This document shows, piece by piece, positions 32,501-45,199 of a DNA stretch of 64,000 bases. Made by a program: the position numbers and the translations under genes. The DNA comes from Enoplolaimus lenunculus (taxonomy: Eukaryota > Nematoda > Enoplea > Enoplida > Thoracostomopsidae), in NCBI GenBank assembly GCA_030248215.1, contig JASANG010002502.1, positions 62,001-126,000 on the forward strand. Reading direction: 5' to 3'. Position 1 is the first letter of the stretch. The number at the start of each line of letters is the position of its first letter. The notes under the pieces were generated by a model that saw nothing but the letters and a program-made list of their open reading frames with translations, was not told the DNA's origin and did no database searches.

Positions 32501-33246
32501 TATAAGACAGTTACTGATACTCAATTTTCAAACACTTGGCAAAAAAGGAAACGATCACAAGTAATTTTCACTAAAAGTTTTCAAACCATTTACGAACCTT
32601 GGTGTTAATTAGCTACATACTTTTTATTTACATACGGATTAATATCTAAACAATAATATTCAAATGTTCAAACTAAAGATCACAGTGAAAATCCTACCAA
32701 TACAACTAACCCATATCAAGTGACATTGGTTCTTTCATGCTGCCGCTGGGATCACCAATTCGAGCAGTTCCACCACCCAGCAACAAAATAATCTCAAAAC
32801 CGTGGGTGAATAAATGCAGTAAACTTCGAATCACCAGAAGGTTTCCAATATGTAGACTAGAGGCAGTAGGATAAAATCCTGTAAAAATAAGAACTACGAG
32901 AATTAGTGTTTATATATGTGTGCAACTTGATGGTTAGGTATATATACGCTGAATTCGCAATTCTTCAATGCGCTGTTTCAAACTCAATAAAGATTACGTA
33001 TAGGTTTGCGGTGTTGATAGCGTTAATTCGAAACAATAATTATCAGTGTGGAAAAAATATTATATAACAGCAATTGAAATAAAAATTCCATAACATTTAA
33101 AACATACCGGCATAACCAAATGGCTTCAAACCTGCTAAGTCAATATTGCTCCTTGGGTGGTTAATTAAAGTATCTGGAAATGTTGCAGTCAGCAGACCTC
33201 GTTCTGTCATATCGACACAAACATCGGAAATATGTACAGGTTTAGT
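29589..33246 (-). pseudogene. YARS2: Mitochondrial tyrosyl-tRNA synthetase with three in-frame stops
   Basis: A class I aminoacyl-tRNA synthetase that charges mitochondrial tRNA-Tyr. The - strand exons are 33246-33108, 32878-32711, 32451-32130, 31298-30896 and 29951-29589. All are GT-AG and all phases agree. Visible are MTERGLLTATFP, the HIGH-like LHIGN, GGGTARIGDPSG, MTYSEMSYQIFQAYD, LQLGGTDQ, the KMSKS-like MLGKS and the C-terminal S4-like part ending KKRFGTIRWR and TGA. An upstream exon with the presequence is expected before 33246 but was not found. In-frame stops lie at 31027-31025 (TAA, after YQYCFN, before PGDTA), 30916-30914 (TGA, in EKRHA*REIAES) and 29888-29886 (TAA, in CSQAL*ESTP). 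Homology to YARS2 continues past each. The C-terminal third cannot be translated normally, so a recent pseudogene is most likely. Base errors or RNA editing are alternatives. Confidence 0.88.
31467..31859. mobile_element. hAT-type MITE within a YARS2 intron
   Basis: The ends are CAGGGTGCACCCGGAATT and AATTCCGGTTGCACCCTG. The flanking octamers CCGGATAG (31459-31466) and CCAGATAG (31860-31867) agree at 7 of 8. The copy is 393 bp and non-coding. The interior uses AATTCCGG repeats in place of the CTCCGG repeats of other family-A copies, so it is a sub-family. Confidence 0.88.
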
Positions 33247-33404
33247 CTAAATGTCGCTTTCCTGCACTGAGAATTACTATAAGGTTCATACTGCATAGCT
33301 CTAAAACATTATTTTATAGAAACTATGGACGCCAATTTAGGGAGCTGTGATACATTGGGTAGGCTAGGGTACGACGGTTTTTAGATCTGAGTTAGCAGGT
33401 GAAA

Positions 33405-33485
33405 ATAAGGCATGTTTCCAGGAGGTTTCGAACTCGGTCGAGAAATTATCAGTCCAACGCGCTATCCACTTACCACGCCACCTCA
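33405..33485 (-). repeat. tRNA-derived SINE fragment
   Basis: On the - strand GTGGCGTGGTAAGTGG, GCGCGTTGGACTG and GAGTTCGAAACCTCC have the order of A box, anticodon region and B box of a tRNA. Acceptor-stem pairing is absent. It lies 160 bp upstream of the first visible YARS2 exon. Confidence 0.6.
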
Positions 33486-33489
33486 CAAT

Positions 33490-34160
33490 CAACTGCTGAG
33501 TTTTTCTGCTTTATGCCTTATAGATACCTGAACATTATACACATGTATCTTGGTTGTTCCATGTTTTTACTGCTGCTGCATATGCAGGCACTACATATGT
33601 AGCAGTGATTTTTACCGATGTGCAGCATCAGCATGGGGTTATTACTTGTCTCTTGCATCCGCATGTCAGAGAAGTGTGTGAGAGGGTCACAGGTCATACA
33701 CCACTTTTAGATTATCACTTTTTACAATTAATTTTATCCCTCCACTTTATCGGCTGGTTTTGTCTATTCATTTTAAATCCGACAGTAACACTCAGAAGTA
33801 TGATTTTGTACTCCATTTAATATATTTTTGTTTTCGGTTTACAGCTCGTTTCGCTCTCGAGGTTTCGTGGCACTCCTGCTCATGTGACAACCTATAAGAT
33901 TTCAACATGTCGCTACATTTTATACGCGTATATACGTATCAGGTTGCTGATAGTACTTCCTACTGCTCCTAAGTTACTACATGACTCTACTTTGGGAAGA
34001 TGCTGACTGTAAATAGTCAGTTCACTCGGAACATTTGGGAAATCTATGATCAAAACATTCAGGACATCCGACGAAAACTGTTATTTTGAAATATTTTATA
34101 CTTGGTGTTAAATCGCTTATATAACTGTCAGAAAGAAGATAGGACCTACAACTTAACTTC
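33490..34160. other. Non-coding stretch, nothing recognised
   Basis: Open frames here (for example 33554-33820 +) are without recognisable similarity. It could contain the missing first exon of YARS2 on the - strand, but none was identified. Confidence 0.4.
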
Positions 34161-34164
34161 TCGA

Positions 34165-34560
34165 AATGCCATGTAAGCATGTGAGACATGCTTGTTCTAG
34201 TGCATATGCCATATATAGAATGTACATTCTGTTGTATGCTCGAAAATAGGGTGGACGGTGTTGTGTTGTAGGGACGACCTTGGTGAAAATTTGATCATTA
34301 CGGATGTGAGACATGCTTGTCGTAGTGCATACGCAATATATGCAATGCAGTCTGAGTATGGTAGCCAGCAGCATACGTGTCGTGTCGACATATAGTCGAC
34401 GAGAAGGGTAGTTGGGCTGTCGGGCTGCGTGGCGCAGTAGTAACAGCGTCTACCTAACACACAGAAGGTCGCTAGTGCGAAAACCACCCGTAAACCGCTT
34501 TTCCAGCTCCTTAGTTAAAAGGTTTGAAGTCCCAGTTGTACCAAGACTGACATGCCAATC
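34165..34560 (+). repeat. SINE-like repeat, two heads and one tRNA-like body
   Basis: Two successive heads occur (GTGAGACATGCTTGTTC at 34181 and GTGAGACATGCTTGTCG at 34307). Then come the palindromic GTCGACATATAGTCGAC (34384-34400), a tRNA-like A box (GTGGCGCAGTAG) and the body ending CTTTTCCAGCTCCTTAG. The arrangement looks like one copy interrupted by, or inserted beside, another. Confidence 0.65.
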
Positions 34561-34929
34561 GCCATTCATGACTAGACTATTTAGAGTTTGATATTCTTAC
34601 TCTTTGTCGTCTTTGAAGTTAACTCGACATCCAGAGAAATAATTCTTCTTAACACATAAAAACTCATAGAATTGAGAGGAACTGACAATAAACGATGTGA
34701 AAATTCCACATTCTAACAGCTCTGTGTGATAGTATAATTGCCTGTCAAAACACCATACCATGGTCATTATATTCAGTATATATAGAACTATAAAACGTTT
34801 CAAAAGTTTATCTTCGATGATATTTTAGGAAGATTGAACAAATCATGAAATAACACTAACTGGACGATAATTATTCGGGTCAGAGTTTTAACAGTGTAAC
34901 AGTATAGGATCTCCACTTATTGACACCCC

Positions 34930-35345
34930 TACGCCTGAAAATTTTTCTAAGCCCGTTCTCTAGACACCCTTTAAAACGCCTGAAAATATTTGTAGACACC
35001 CAAACGCCTGAAAATATTTGTAGACACACCTTAAAACGCCCTTAACGCCCTTTAAACGCCTGCATAGTCTGTTCAAAATATTTCTAGCCACCGTTACGCC
35101 TGAAAATTTTTCTAAGTCTGTTCAAAAGCGTGAAAATTTTCCCAAGTCCACTCAGTGTTCCAAAATTTGAGGTTTGCCACAAAACTCCTCGTAGCACAGA
35201 GCTAGCATGCAGGGCAGAGGATAAAAAACTCTAGAATTAAATTTGTTAGCGTCAAGTTTCATAACACACATAAACATATGTGTGTTATGAATATAAATAT
35301 ACGTATATAGAAGAGGAAATTTTGTGATAGCCCAAGGCTATCACG
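34930..35345 (+). repeat. Tandem ACGCCTGAAAATATTTG units plus a 260 bp block shared with 61436-61705
   Basis: Units of about 30 bp (ACGCCTGAAAATATTTGTAG plus an ACACCC spacer) repeat from 34930 to 35110. From 35080 to 35345 the sequence is about 93% identical in direct orientation to 61436-61705. The shared block includes CATAACACACATAAACATAT and its neighbouring palindrome, and a GTGATAGCC...GGCTATCAC stem at the end. It appears to be part of the same inverted-repeat element that sits in the PRC1 intron. Confidence 0.75.
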
Positions 35346-35346
35346 A

Positions 35347-36120
35347 GTGTGAACGGCGCATTACAAGTTGCCGTATGCGCACCAGGTCGCTTATAGTGAA
35401 AGCTGGAAAAGCAGACATAAGGGAGTGGCTCGAACTCTCAGTCTACGGATCCTTAAGTGCCCTACCACTGCGCCACAGATTGTATGCTGCCGGCAAGCAT
35501 GCTACATAGTGCAATGCATTTATCTATACATACGGACGATGCTTATAAACAGCAACCAAAATGAGCAAGACATCCAAACTACTGCCATACACAGTACACA
35601 TTATATATACATAGATATTCTGTGTGAGGTGACAATTCTGTCGTGTGGACAATTGTAGCATTATATATTTAATGGATTCAAAGAAACTCATACATACCTG
35701 AGCAACAATGCACCAATCAACAGTTCTAATTGAACGCAAAGTGAATCAGATCCAAACAATTTGTATACACTTGAACAGGCCACCGATATACGACAATCCG
35801 ATTTGCAAACAATTGAGTCCAAACGAATATTTTGACGTGTGAACAATGATGTGAAACTCTTCCAAATAATTCCATTAAAATAGTTTTTAAAAATGCGCAC
35901 TTATATTATATTAGCTAGCAGATTTGCGTACTGCAGAATATACCAGTTGATTTCATTAATAAAGTACCAAGACTCCAACTTTTCAAAACAAAAAGCATTG
36001 AAACAGGACTAGATTGTCATCAAAGGCCTCAGACAAATTAAGATCTTCAGTCAGGTTCCTTGAAAATTTGGCATTTTTAGTGTTCTGATAGATGTATAAT
36101 TGATCGGACTATGGTATTGG
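35347..36120. repeat. Left arm of an ~0.8 kb inverted duplication
   Basis: The segment is the reverse complement, at roughly 90% identity with small indels, of 52838-53660. It includes a SINE-like body at the outer end (35360-35480, - strand). The pair brackets the Gypsy element and its immediate flanks. The arms could be two opposite insertions of one dispersed repeat or the termini of a larger element. Confidence 0.8.
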
Positions 36121-36492
36121 CTGTGTGGTATATGGGAAGAATGACATAGCTAGGGTAGATTGGCTGCGTCAGGGAGGAAGGAAACAAAACAAAAGAAACA
36201 GAAGCAAAGGAAACGGAAACCAGACTTAAAAATAAATATAATAAGTTACAGAATTTATGCAAAATAGATACATGTGTGGACGACTAGCCCGAATTGTATA
36301 TTTGTTCAGTCTTGAAAGAATTTGATAAGATTTGGTGTTGTTTTGAAACACGGAGAATTATTACTGTGTGCTTTTCGCTATTAGGTGGAAACTACTTGTG
36401 TTTGTGATTTTTCGGTTTAGTTCCGAGCTCGAAGAAAAACTGGTAAGAATTTCCTGAGTTGAGTACCGTAGAACTGTTTTAAAATCAGAACT

Positions 36493-36892
36493 GTTATGGG
36501 CGGGCTATTTGTATGTACTCGCGAGTCCGGTGTGTTGAGCCCGGAACCTGTCCTTGTTAGGTAGTGCGTTCAGCGGACGCACCGGGGCTCGGTCATTACT
36601 CTAGCCGCTCGGAACGCATATAAACGTTTACTCACATAAAACACCCTAAAAACGTAAGCTTAGATCGAATTGAATCAATAGCATCAGTAAACATTGTATA
36701 ACATTATATACTGTATAACCATATCTGTGCCTTTTGTAAAAACGTTCTTCAGTAAATTCTTAAAACCGTCAGTGCCGTTGGTGAAGGGCGAATACGCTAC
36801 GTCATAGATCCCGAACTTGGCCGTTTACATGAAAATCCGACAGGCTGGGTTGCAGAAACTCGACCTAAGTCAAGGTAGAAACTGAACCTTAC
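36493..36892 (+). mobile_element. LTR-like fossil fragment adjoining the Gypsy element
   Basis: The stretch starts TGTTATGGGCGGG and ends CCTTACA. It has a TATA-like CATATAAACG (36617) and is followed by GATAAATTGGCAGATCCTGG, which could be a primer-binding region. This looks like the LTR and leader of another retroelement. No partner LTR is present, so it is a solo or truncated copy; the call rests on layout only. Confidence 0.4.
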
Positions 36893-36933
36893 AGGGCGAA
36901 ATTTTTGATAAATTGGCAGATCCTGGCGGTGCG

Positions 36934-37845
36934 TGTAGGTGGTGTCTCACCTTTGAATTTTGGGTTTTTACTTTTTATTTTCTAAATCACCCTCCCTCAG
37001 CTTTCCCTTTTTCTGGAGCGCCCTGGGCTCCTATTTAGCACTCTTTTTCCTATTTCTGAGCTGTGACCCCGCTGGCCAATATCCGAGTGCGACTCTTAAG
37101 TCGTGCCGGATATTTTCCTAAAAATATATAAAAATCTATTTTAAAAATCTAAAACAATTACCTAGCTAGGTGTAAGACGTGGTTTTTGTGCTATTTTTAG
37201 TTGTTGTTTTTTGTGTCGTTTTTGTGTATTTTTGATTATATCGGCGTCGTGCGTGTTAAAAAGTTCTAAAACAATATTCTTTAAAAAATTCTACAAAAAT
37301 TAATATTAAATTTACTAAAAAATAACCTAATTCAATTCTTAGTTTGGAATTCCTGAGTTAGTCGGAGAAAATCAGTTGTATTTTTACCCGGTCAGATATT
37401 ATTATGAAAGTTATGCTTTGTGCAGTTTGTACGGTTGTTCCTAGAATGTGAATTGCGAGTTTGGTTTGGGTTTATATTACGCGTAGACCTTTGGACCCCA
37501 TTGTTTTTCCCGGTAATTGGTGAGTATTGTGTTAACGGTAGAACCGACTGGCTCGTGCGAGCAGTCGTATCGGTAATTATTCACGGCAAGCTGTACGCAG
37601 CAGTCATAGGCTTAGGTGGAATTGGGACCTTTTCAAGGAAGGCAATTACGCCTGAGCGCTGCGGAGCGGACATTGCTTAATTAAAATAGAACGTGGTTTA
37701 TTAGTAAGACTAAGCTATTGTGTTGCATCTGGAAGTTGATAGTGGTTATTTTTAAAGTTGTGCGCACAGGAATTAGTAGTTTTCGAAAGTATTGTTTTAG
37801 AGCTAAAAGATAATTCTGTATTCTTATTACCAAATAATTTTGTAC
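36934..37845 (+). repeat. 5' LTR of the Gypsy element
   Basis: It starts TGTAGGTGGTGTC, and all 912 bases appear to match the copy at 50665-51576. The 3' limit is where the copies diverge. It ends GTAC and not the usual CA, so the true LTR may extend further, with the 3' copy truncated. Confidence 0.9.
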
Positions 37846-38279
37846 CTGATAATTGGTGCTTTATCTTTATAATTTTTACTAGTTGCATTCCTTTTGTCAT
37901 TTGACTTTTATATAAAATTTCTAAAACCGTGCGTTTCTTGCGGAGCGATCGATCTTAGTTGAAGTACGGACTCATTTGCCGTTGGACCCCAAGATACATT
38001 TGACGCGGTGTCGAACAAATAGATAGCTACCCAAATCACACAGAAAGGAACAGAACCAAGACACACAACCGGATAAAGAAAGACACCCAACCAACCGAAA
38101 CCCAAAACCGACATGGTGACCACGATGGCTTCAATTCTGGCGTGATCAATTGTGACGCTAGATTCGAACGGAAAAGGATAAAGGATAAAAATTACAAAGA
38201 CTAAAGGATAAAGTCGAGATTGTAAGTGTGCAGAATTTTATTGTCCCCCAGTTTTCAGAAATACCCAGCCTAGTACATT

Positions 38280-40580
38280 CGTCATGTATCGGACCCCGCA
38301 ACATCCTCGAGTTCCGCCATCTCCCCAGTATCATGGACACCCCGACAGTCTCCCGAATCAGATGGTTACCAGGAATGCCTTACGACAGTACCAGAATGCA
38401 CTACAAACTCAACAACATTCCCCATCCCGAGTTACGATCCGAACTGCGTCTCCCCAGAACTCAACCCTATTGACAAGTCCTCAAGGAATTATGGAACCAT
38501 CACCGGATATACACATTTCAGCACCTGTTACCCCATTCCAAGAACCTGTAGCTACAAACACACTTAATTTTGTAGGTGATCAGGGGAATGCAGATCCGAA
38601 CACAAGTAATGTAGCATCAGATACACAAAATCCGCTAGCTACAAAAAGCATAACTATAGATACAGACCCGTATGTTTTAGTACCAGTAAAAACAAATTCT
38701 TTGCCCTCAAATGTTGCAACAGTGGTAACATGTATGACAGCAAATATGCAACAGTTAGCAATAACAACTGAAGGACAGCAGCATTTGTATAATCAGAGTA
38801 ACATAGCTAATATGCCACAGTTAAATACGAATGTAACACAGATAGGGACACCGGCTGGACAAATTGTCCATCCAATAGTACCCACATTAGCATACCCATA
38901 TTCCTCAGCAATTTCAGCTACACATAATTATTCAGGCTATAATGTAGTCGCTTTTTCGAGTGTACCTCAAACAGTTGTGCAACCGACATGTAGTTATGCA
39001 CAAAATATTTCGCAAATTCCTAACAGAGTCAATGTGCAATATTATCCCCAAAATTCGAGAAATATTGTACAACCCGTAAACAGTGTTTTGAATCCTAATA
39101 CTGGATGTATTAATCCTGATATGTTAAATGTTCCTATACCTGAAACGGTACCTAAAACTTCTGCATTTCACCCTATAAGCCCTTCAGTTCATGAAAATCC
39201 TTCCGTAGTTGCAAATGTAGAAGTCAATGCACCTATAAACATGAATTCAGCTCATGGTAAGACACCTGAACAACAACTTTTATTAACATTAAATCCACAA
39301 CAATTATTATTATATCAACAAACATTAATGGAAAAAGCAGATAGTTGGAATCCCCAAGATGATCCCCCAGAAGCACGAAGTCCGGAATTATTTAAGGAAA
39401 CGGTCAAAACTTGGATGTTTCCGAAAAGACAAGAAAGCTGTTCGTCAACATCAATCCCGAACGCCCAACCTAAACGGAATCACATGAAAGATTTTTCTCC
39501 TAGTGATTCATCCGATAGAGGAAGTCGAAGTATTATTGTTGAAAGGACCAAATTAAGGGACACTCCAACCCAAACAATAGTTAAGATGCCGGAAAAACCC
39601 CCAACTGTACCACCATACGATGGCGAATCTGATTTCGGCACGTATTTCCGCAAATTTAGTCGAACTATGAAGTCGGCTAAAATTTCGGACAATGAGACAA
39701 AAATGAAAATATTTCGGTCAAGCCTTAAAAAATCCGCAGAAAAATATCTTGATTTTCTGGAGGATAAAAGGCACGACGCTTTTGAACCGGAAGAATTTAT
39801 TTCACTAATAGATTTATTTCATAAAAGGTTCGCGGAAACCACAGACCTGTCAAGTCGCATGGCTACTTTCCAGCGAATTGTTCAGGAGGGATCTGTGGAA
39901 GATTTTGCCGACGAATTACATGCTTATTGGGTTCGAAATTTAGAACCTCAATTTGCAAATACTTTCGAGGCAAGGGAACTTTTGTGTCAAACTTTTGTGA
40001 ACAATTCAGTCCATGAGTTAAAATGGAGATTACAACTAGGAGTAACGGAGCCTTTCGATTTTGAAGTACTCCGTAACAGGGCTGAAAAGCTACAACGACA
40101 GTTAATAGCAGATGGCACATTAACGAAAGTTAAGAATAGTCCATCAAATAATAGTAATAAGCCTGACAGCAAGTTGCAAACTCGGACGGAGTCTAATTCC
40201 GCTAGAGTTCCTAGGCAACAGCAACCCAATACGAGTCAATCGACTATAGTTCCTAGAAACCAAACACAGAATACCACAAATTCGAACACTAATAACTAAA
40301 AATCTTTTCAGAATAATCCCGGAAACGCCCAGAGATTACAAGCACTTAGAGACAGTGGTTCTTGTTTCTTTTGTGAACAACAAGGTCATATGTCTAGAAA
40401 TTGTCCTAATAAGCCCCAAAGACAGAATCCAACAACGGGTATGGCTTCAAAGCCACAACCGTTAATTAATTTACAACGGGAAGAAAGCATGATTCAAATG
40501 AGTCAAGACTCAGATGTTATGCCCTGTGCATTCTGTGGTCGTACTAATCATTTGGTACAAGAGTGTTATTTAAACCCTAA
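38280..40580 (+). mobile_element. Gag region of the Gypsy element (fossil part)
   Basis: The region begins with a long Pro/Gln/Asn-rich stretch. A retrotransposon Gag domain follows (the region with YFRKFSRTMKSAKI and HAYWVRNLEPQFANTF), then two CCHC-type zinc knuckles of the pattern CFFCEQQGHMSRNC and CAFCGRTNHLVQEC. Gag forms the particle and binds the element RNA. The N-terminal low-complexity extension is unusually long. Confidence 0.85.
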
Positions 40581-40839
40581 GAATAAGGTTAACACACAAA
40601 TTCTGAAAAGACCCCAAGCCCCACAACAAAGTAAGACCACATTTACACCACAAAATAATCAGAATAACAATAAACCAGGTCCCAATACTGCCGCAATGGT
40701 TGCAAAGCCTATGGACAATTATCCAATGAACGATTCCTTGTCCAATAACCTATCGGGTATCCGTATCCGTAGAATGCATGAAGAAACTCCCGGTCCCATT
40801 TCTATTCAGCACAACCCCAAAATGATTGCTACAATCAAC

Positions 40840-43800
40840 CCCAAGTCCGTGAAAGCTACCGGTGTTAATATTGAAGTCAACTTATGTTCCTTTATGGTTA
40901 CGGCAATGGTTGATACGGGAGCGGAAGTTTCGTTAATACATTCTGAAGTTTACCGGATGTTCTTCAAAGACAAAATACCCCTGGATACCTCTCAAAATGT
41001 GGTTTGCCGGACATTTGATAATTTGTCGTCTCAAACCAGCGAAGGATGTATAAATTATAGTTTAACTATCGGAGATTGCACGAAAATGGTTGCACTGCAT
41101 GTAATACCTCGAATGCAGGCTGCAATAATTTTGGGCGACGATGTACTAACGGATTTCGGTGTTGTCATAAATTATTTCAACTCAACCGTTAGTGTTAACC
41201 GGAAAACAATTACATCCTGGAAAGTTAAGCAAATAATCGGTCCTAGAGAAACTACGCTGGAATATATCGAAAACAAATTACCGGAACGTTTGGGATACAA
41301 TCTCATTCAGAAACCCGTTGTCGAAACCTTAGCTGAAAAGGTTGAAAAGGCACGTTTAACTGGAAAACATTACAGTCCACCGGTTCGTCGAAAACCTATG
41401 GGAATATGTTCAGGCGATGACGAAAATTGCAAGGATCTTGAAAATAAACCTATGGAACCTAAAGGTCCATTGGGTATCAAAATGACTGCATATTCAAAAT
41501 GTTCGAACGCAAATTGTAAAAACCAATTGCCACCGTCATTTCAATATCAAGGAGAAACAAAAATAGGTACGTTAAAAGTTGCATTGTCAGAAAACGACAC
41601 TGACTTAAGATCAGCGTCGAAGGGGGATTCTAAGCATGAATATACCCAGACGTGTGATCAAGATATAACATTAGCAACAATACAAAGTCCAAATATGCGA
41701 ATTGTAAACATCTGCCGAGTAGCAACGTCAGTACGAATACCGCCTAATACTACTAAATTAGTGCGATGCTGTTTACCGGACGAATTAAAGCATCAAGAAG
41801 CAGTGGTAACTGAACCAAAAGGCCTAGCACGCAAATTGTCTGAGTCCATTTTGGTTCCAAATACAATTGCGCGAACTCAAGAAGGCTGCGTTTATCTTCC
41901 AGTTTCCAACTTTGATGCTCGGCCTGTTGCGCTACTTAAAGGGGAAGATATTGCAAGTGTTGATACGGGCGAAGTTATTACGAACATCTTTGACCCCAAA
42001 GACTTACCGGAAACATTGGATAGTAAGGAAAATAAACGGAGGGAAGATTTAACAACAAATGTTAACACTTCCCAAATTAATACAGTTAAGATTACAAAGC
42101 AACTAAAACAAGCACAGGATCTGAAACAATTTTGTGATTGGTTACTACAGCAAACTTCCCATTTACCAGAAATTCCCCTCCCTGAAGGTGTAAAGTTAGC
42201 AGAAACTAATTTGCAACCACAACAACTGCAGCTATTGAAAGCTTTGATATATGAATACGGACTGTTTTGGAGCAGAAAAGAAACCTTTAGGAGCTACGGG
42301 AGTGGTAAAACACAAAATAGAGGTCCAAACCCGTAACCCTATACAACAAAAAGCTAGAAGGGCTGCATTTTCTCGACGTCAATTAATAACGGAACATATA
42401 AACGAAATGTTAGAACAAGGTATAGTTCAGCCTTCAAAAAGTCCCTGGGCTTCCCCTGTTGTACTGGTTAAGAAAAAAGACGGTACTCTACGTTTTTGCG
42501 TCGATTACCGCCAGTTAAATGATGTTACCAAGAAAGATAGTTTCCCTCTCCCACGTATCGACGAAACGATCGACGCGTTAAGAGGATCGAAATATTTTAC
42601 CACAATAGATCTCCAATCAGGATATTGGCAGATTGAAATGGACCCAGAGGATATTGAAAAAACTGCGTTCATTAGCCATGAAGGGCTGCATGAATTTAAA
42701 GTCATGCCGTTCGGATTGACTAATGCCCCCGCTACTTTTCAGCGAATGATGCAAATGGTGTTTTCCGGATTGCTTATGGAAATTTGCCTATGCTATCTGG
42801 ATGACATCATTGTGTTTTCAAAATCGTTTACGCAACATCTATTGGACCTAGAAAGAGTTTTTGGAAAATTAAGGGCAGCAGGATTAACAGTTAAAGGTAA
42901 AAAATGTGATTTTGTTAAAACAGAAGTACACTTTTTAGGACATGTAGTTTCAAATGGAGGTATAAGGCCTACAAGTGAAAAAGTTCAGCAGGTAAGAGAA
43001 TGTCGAGTACCGACCACGGTAACAGAACTCCGTTCTTTTTTAGGTTTAACTGGATATTATAGGCAATTTGTACAAGGATACGGCATAATAGCCGCACCTT
43101 TATATGATTTGGTTCAAGGAAATCAAAAAGGTAAAAGTATTAAGGATAGATGGGATGAAAAATGTCAAGCGGCATTTGAATTACTTAAGAAAAAGCTCAC
43201 TGAATCCCCAATTTTAGTATACCCTGATCATAGTAAACCTTTTATCTTGTCTACTGATGCTAGTGACAGAGGTGTTGGATTTGTTTTAGCACAAATTGGT
43301 GATGACGGTATGGAACACCCCATCCATTACGGCAGCCGTAAATTTACTCCAGCTGAAAGCCGGTATGCCGTCACGGAAAAAGAATGTTTGGCCGTGGTAA
43401 GTGCTTTTATGAAATTTAGACCCTATCTTCTTGGAAACAGAACCACCGTAATTACCGATCATGCACCTTTAACCCAAATTTTAACCAAAATTCGATCCCT
43501 AGACGTCTTAACCCCCCGATTAATGCGTTTTGCCCTTAAACTACAAGAATTCGAGTTTGATATAATATACAAACCAGGTAAAAAGCATAACAACGCAGAT
43601 GCCCTATTCCGCCCACCAATATTAGATGACACTCCTAACGAAATTGGAGCGGAAACTGAACCGATGGAAGAACGGCTACAGTTGCGCGAACAAATCTTTT
43701 GCAAAGAAAATTCGTTAAATGCGGTGATAGCTCAAGTTATTCCATCTGCTGACGAAGAATTCATTCCATCTCCTCCATCCACTTCCGATAAAGAATCCTC

Positions 43801-45130
43801 CGATGTCGATTGTTTCTCCACCTATTTGGAGATTGAATCTCCATGGGATAAAGAACAATTAGTAAGTGCTCAAATTGAAGATATATATTTTGGCCCTATG
43901 ATTAAGTATTTAGAGGGTGAAAATATTTTAGAAAGCCAATCTCCGGAAATAAAGAAATGGGTTATGGAAAATGAAAATAATTTTGTAATTTACAAGGAGG
44001 TTTTGTATCACGCACGACGCCGATCAAAACCTGTAAAATCGGATGCATTGGAATTTAGATTAGCAGTACCTATATTATTTAGAACTCCTCTAATGGAGCA
44101 AGCCCATACTTCTAAGTATGGCGGTCGTTTATCGTTTGATAGGGTTTTAGGAAAACTTCAAAGAAAATTCTATTGGCCTACAATGGTCAAAGATTTACAA
44201 AGTTTTATAGATAAGTGTATTCCCTGTACCAGATTTAAACCTGGTCCTGTACGTAAAGGTAAATTGGAACCTATTGCAGCCGTCTCTCCTTTCCACATGA
44301 TTGGAGTAGATGTTATAGGTCCATTACCAGAATCGGAAATCGGAAATAAGTATATAGTGTGTTTTATGGATTATTTCACTAAGTGGCCCGAAGCGTTTGC
44401 AACGTCTAATCAGACGGCACAAACAATAATACAACTTATAACTGATAAGATTATCCCCGCACATGGTGTTCTCCGTGTTATTTTATCGGATCAAGGACCG
44501 GCATTTGTATCTGAACTATATAAGATGGAAATGGCTCAATTAGGAATTAGACTTACGTATTCAACGCCTTATCATCACCAGGCCAATGGCTTAATAGAGC
44601 GTTGGAATCAAACCCTTATGAAAATATTGAAACCCTTAATTGAATTGGAACCTAGAAAATGGGATACTTATTTAGCACCCGCCCTTTTTGCATATAGAAC
44701 CACTGTTCATGCGTCAACTGGACAAACACCATTCTTTTTGATGCATGGCAGGGATCCTGATCTCCCAGGTGAAAATGCTTTAATGTCAACCCTAAAGGCA
44801 ACAGAACCGGCAGGTTATAGTGCTCGGCTGCTGCAGGATTTATCAAAGGCATGGGAAAATACTGCAAAACAAATTTTGCATTCCCAAACCAAATATAAGT
44901 CCTATTATGATAAAAGGGCTAAAGTAAGGGAATTTTTACCTGGTGATATTGTGGTTATGAAGAGAAAAGATAAAATAGACCCTAAGAGAATTTCTAACAA
45001 ATTTCATTCCGAATTTGAAAGATTATACCGGGCAAAAGCGGTTGACGGACCTAATTTAAAATTACAATACCTAGGATCGGCAACACGAGCCGACTCTTGG
45101 TATAACCAGGCTTTAGTTAAACATTTTGGA
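40840..45130 (+). mobile_element. Pol region: protease, RT, RNase H, integrase (fossil part)
   Basis: An aspartic protease with DTGAE, a long linker, a reverse transcriptase with the YLDD active-site motif and PFGLTNAPATFQ, an RNase H with TDASDRGVG, and an integrase with a zinc-binding HHCC region (CIPC) and a DDE core (VDVIGPLP, SDQGPAF, NGLIERW) are recognisable in the Ty3/Gypsy order. These enzymes process the polyprotein, copy the RNA and insert the cDNA. The region is broken in a few places. Confidence 0.9.
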
Positions 45131-45199
45131 GGCTCTATTGAAGATTATTTAGCATATGAAACAAAATTAAGGGCCGGAATTTCAAATAAGGAATCGGAA

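Noticed and set aside
29589-33246. Reassigned stop codons as an explanation for the YARS2 stops
   Set aside because: IDH3G ends in TAA TAG at the expected family length, and YARS2 itself ends at a TGA in the expected place while having an internal TGA, so no single reassignment fits.
37420-37680. 86-residue open frame present identically at 51151-51411
   Set aside because: It lies inside the LTRs and is duplicated only because the LTRs are identical; no known LTR product.
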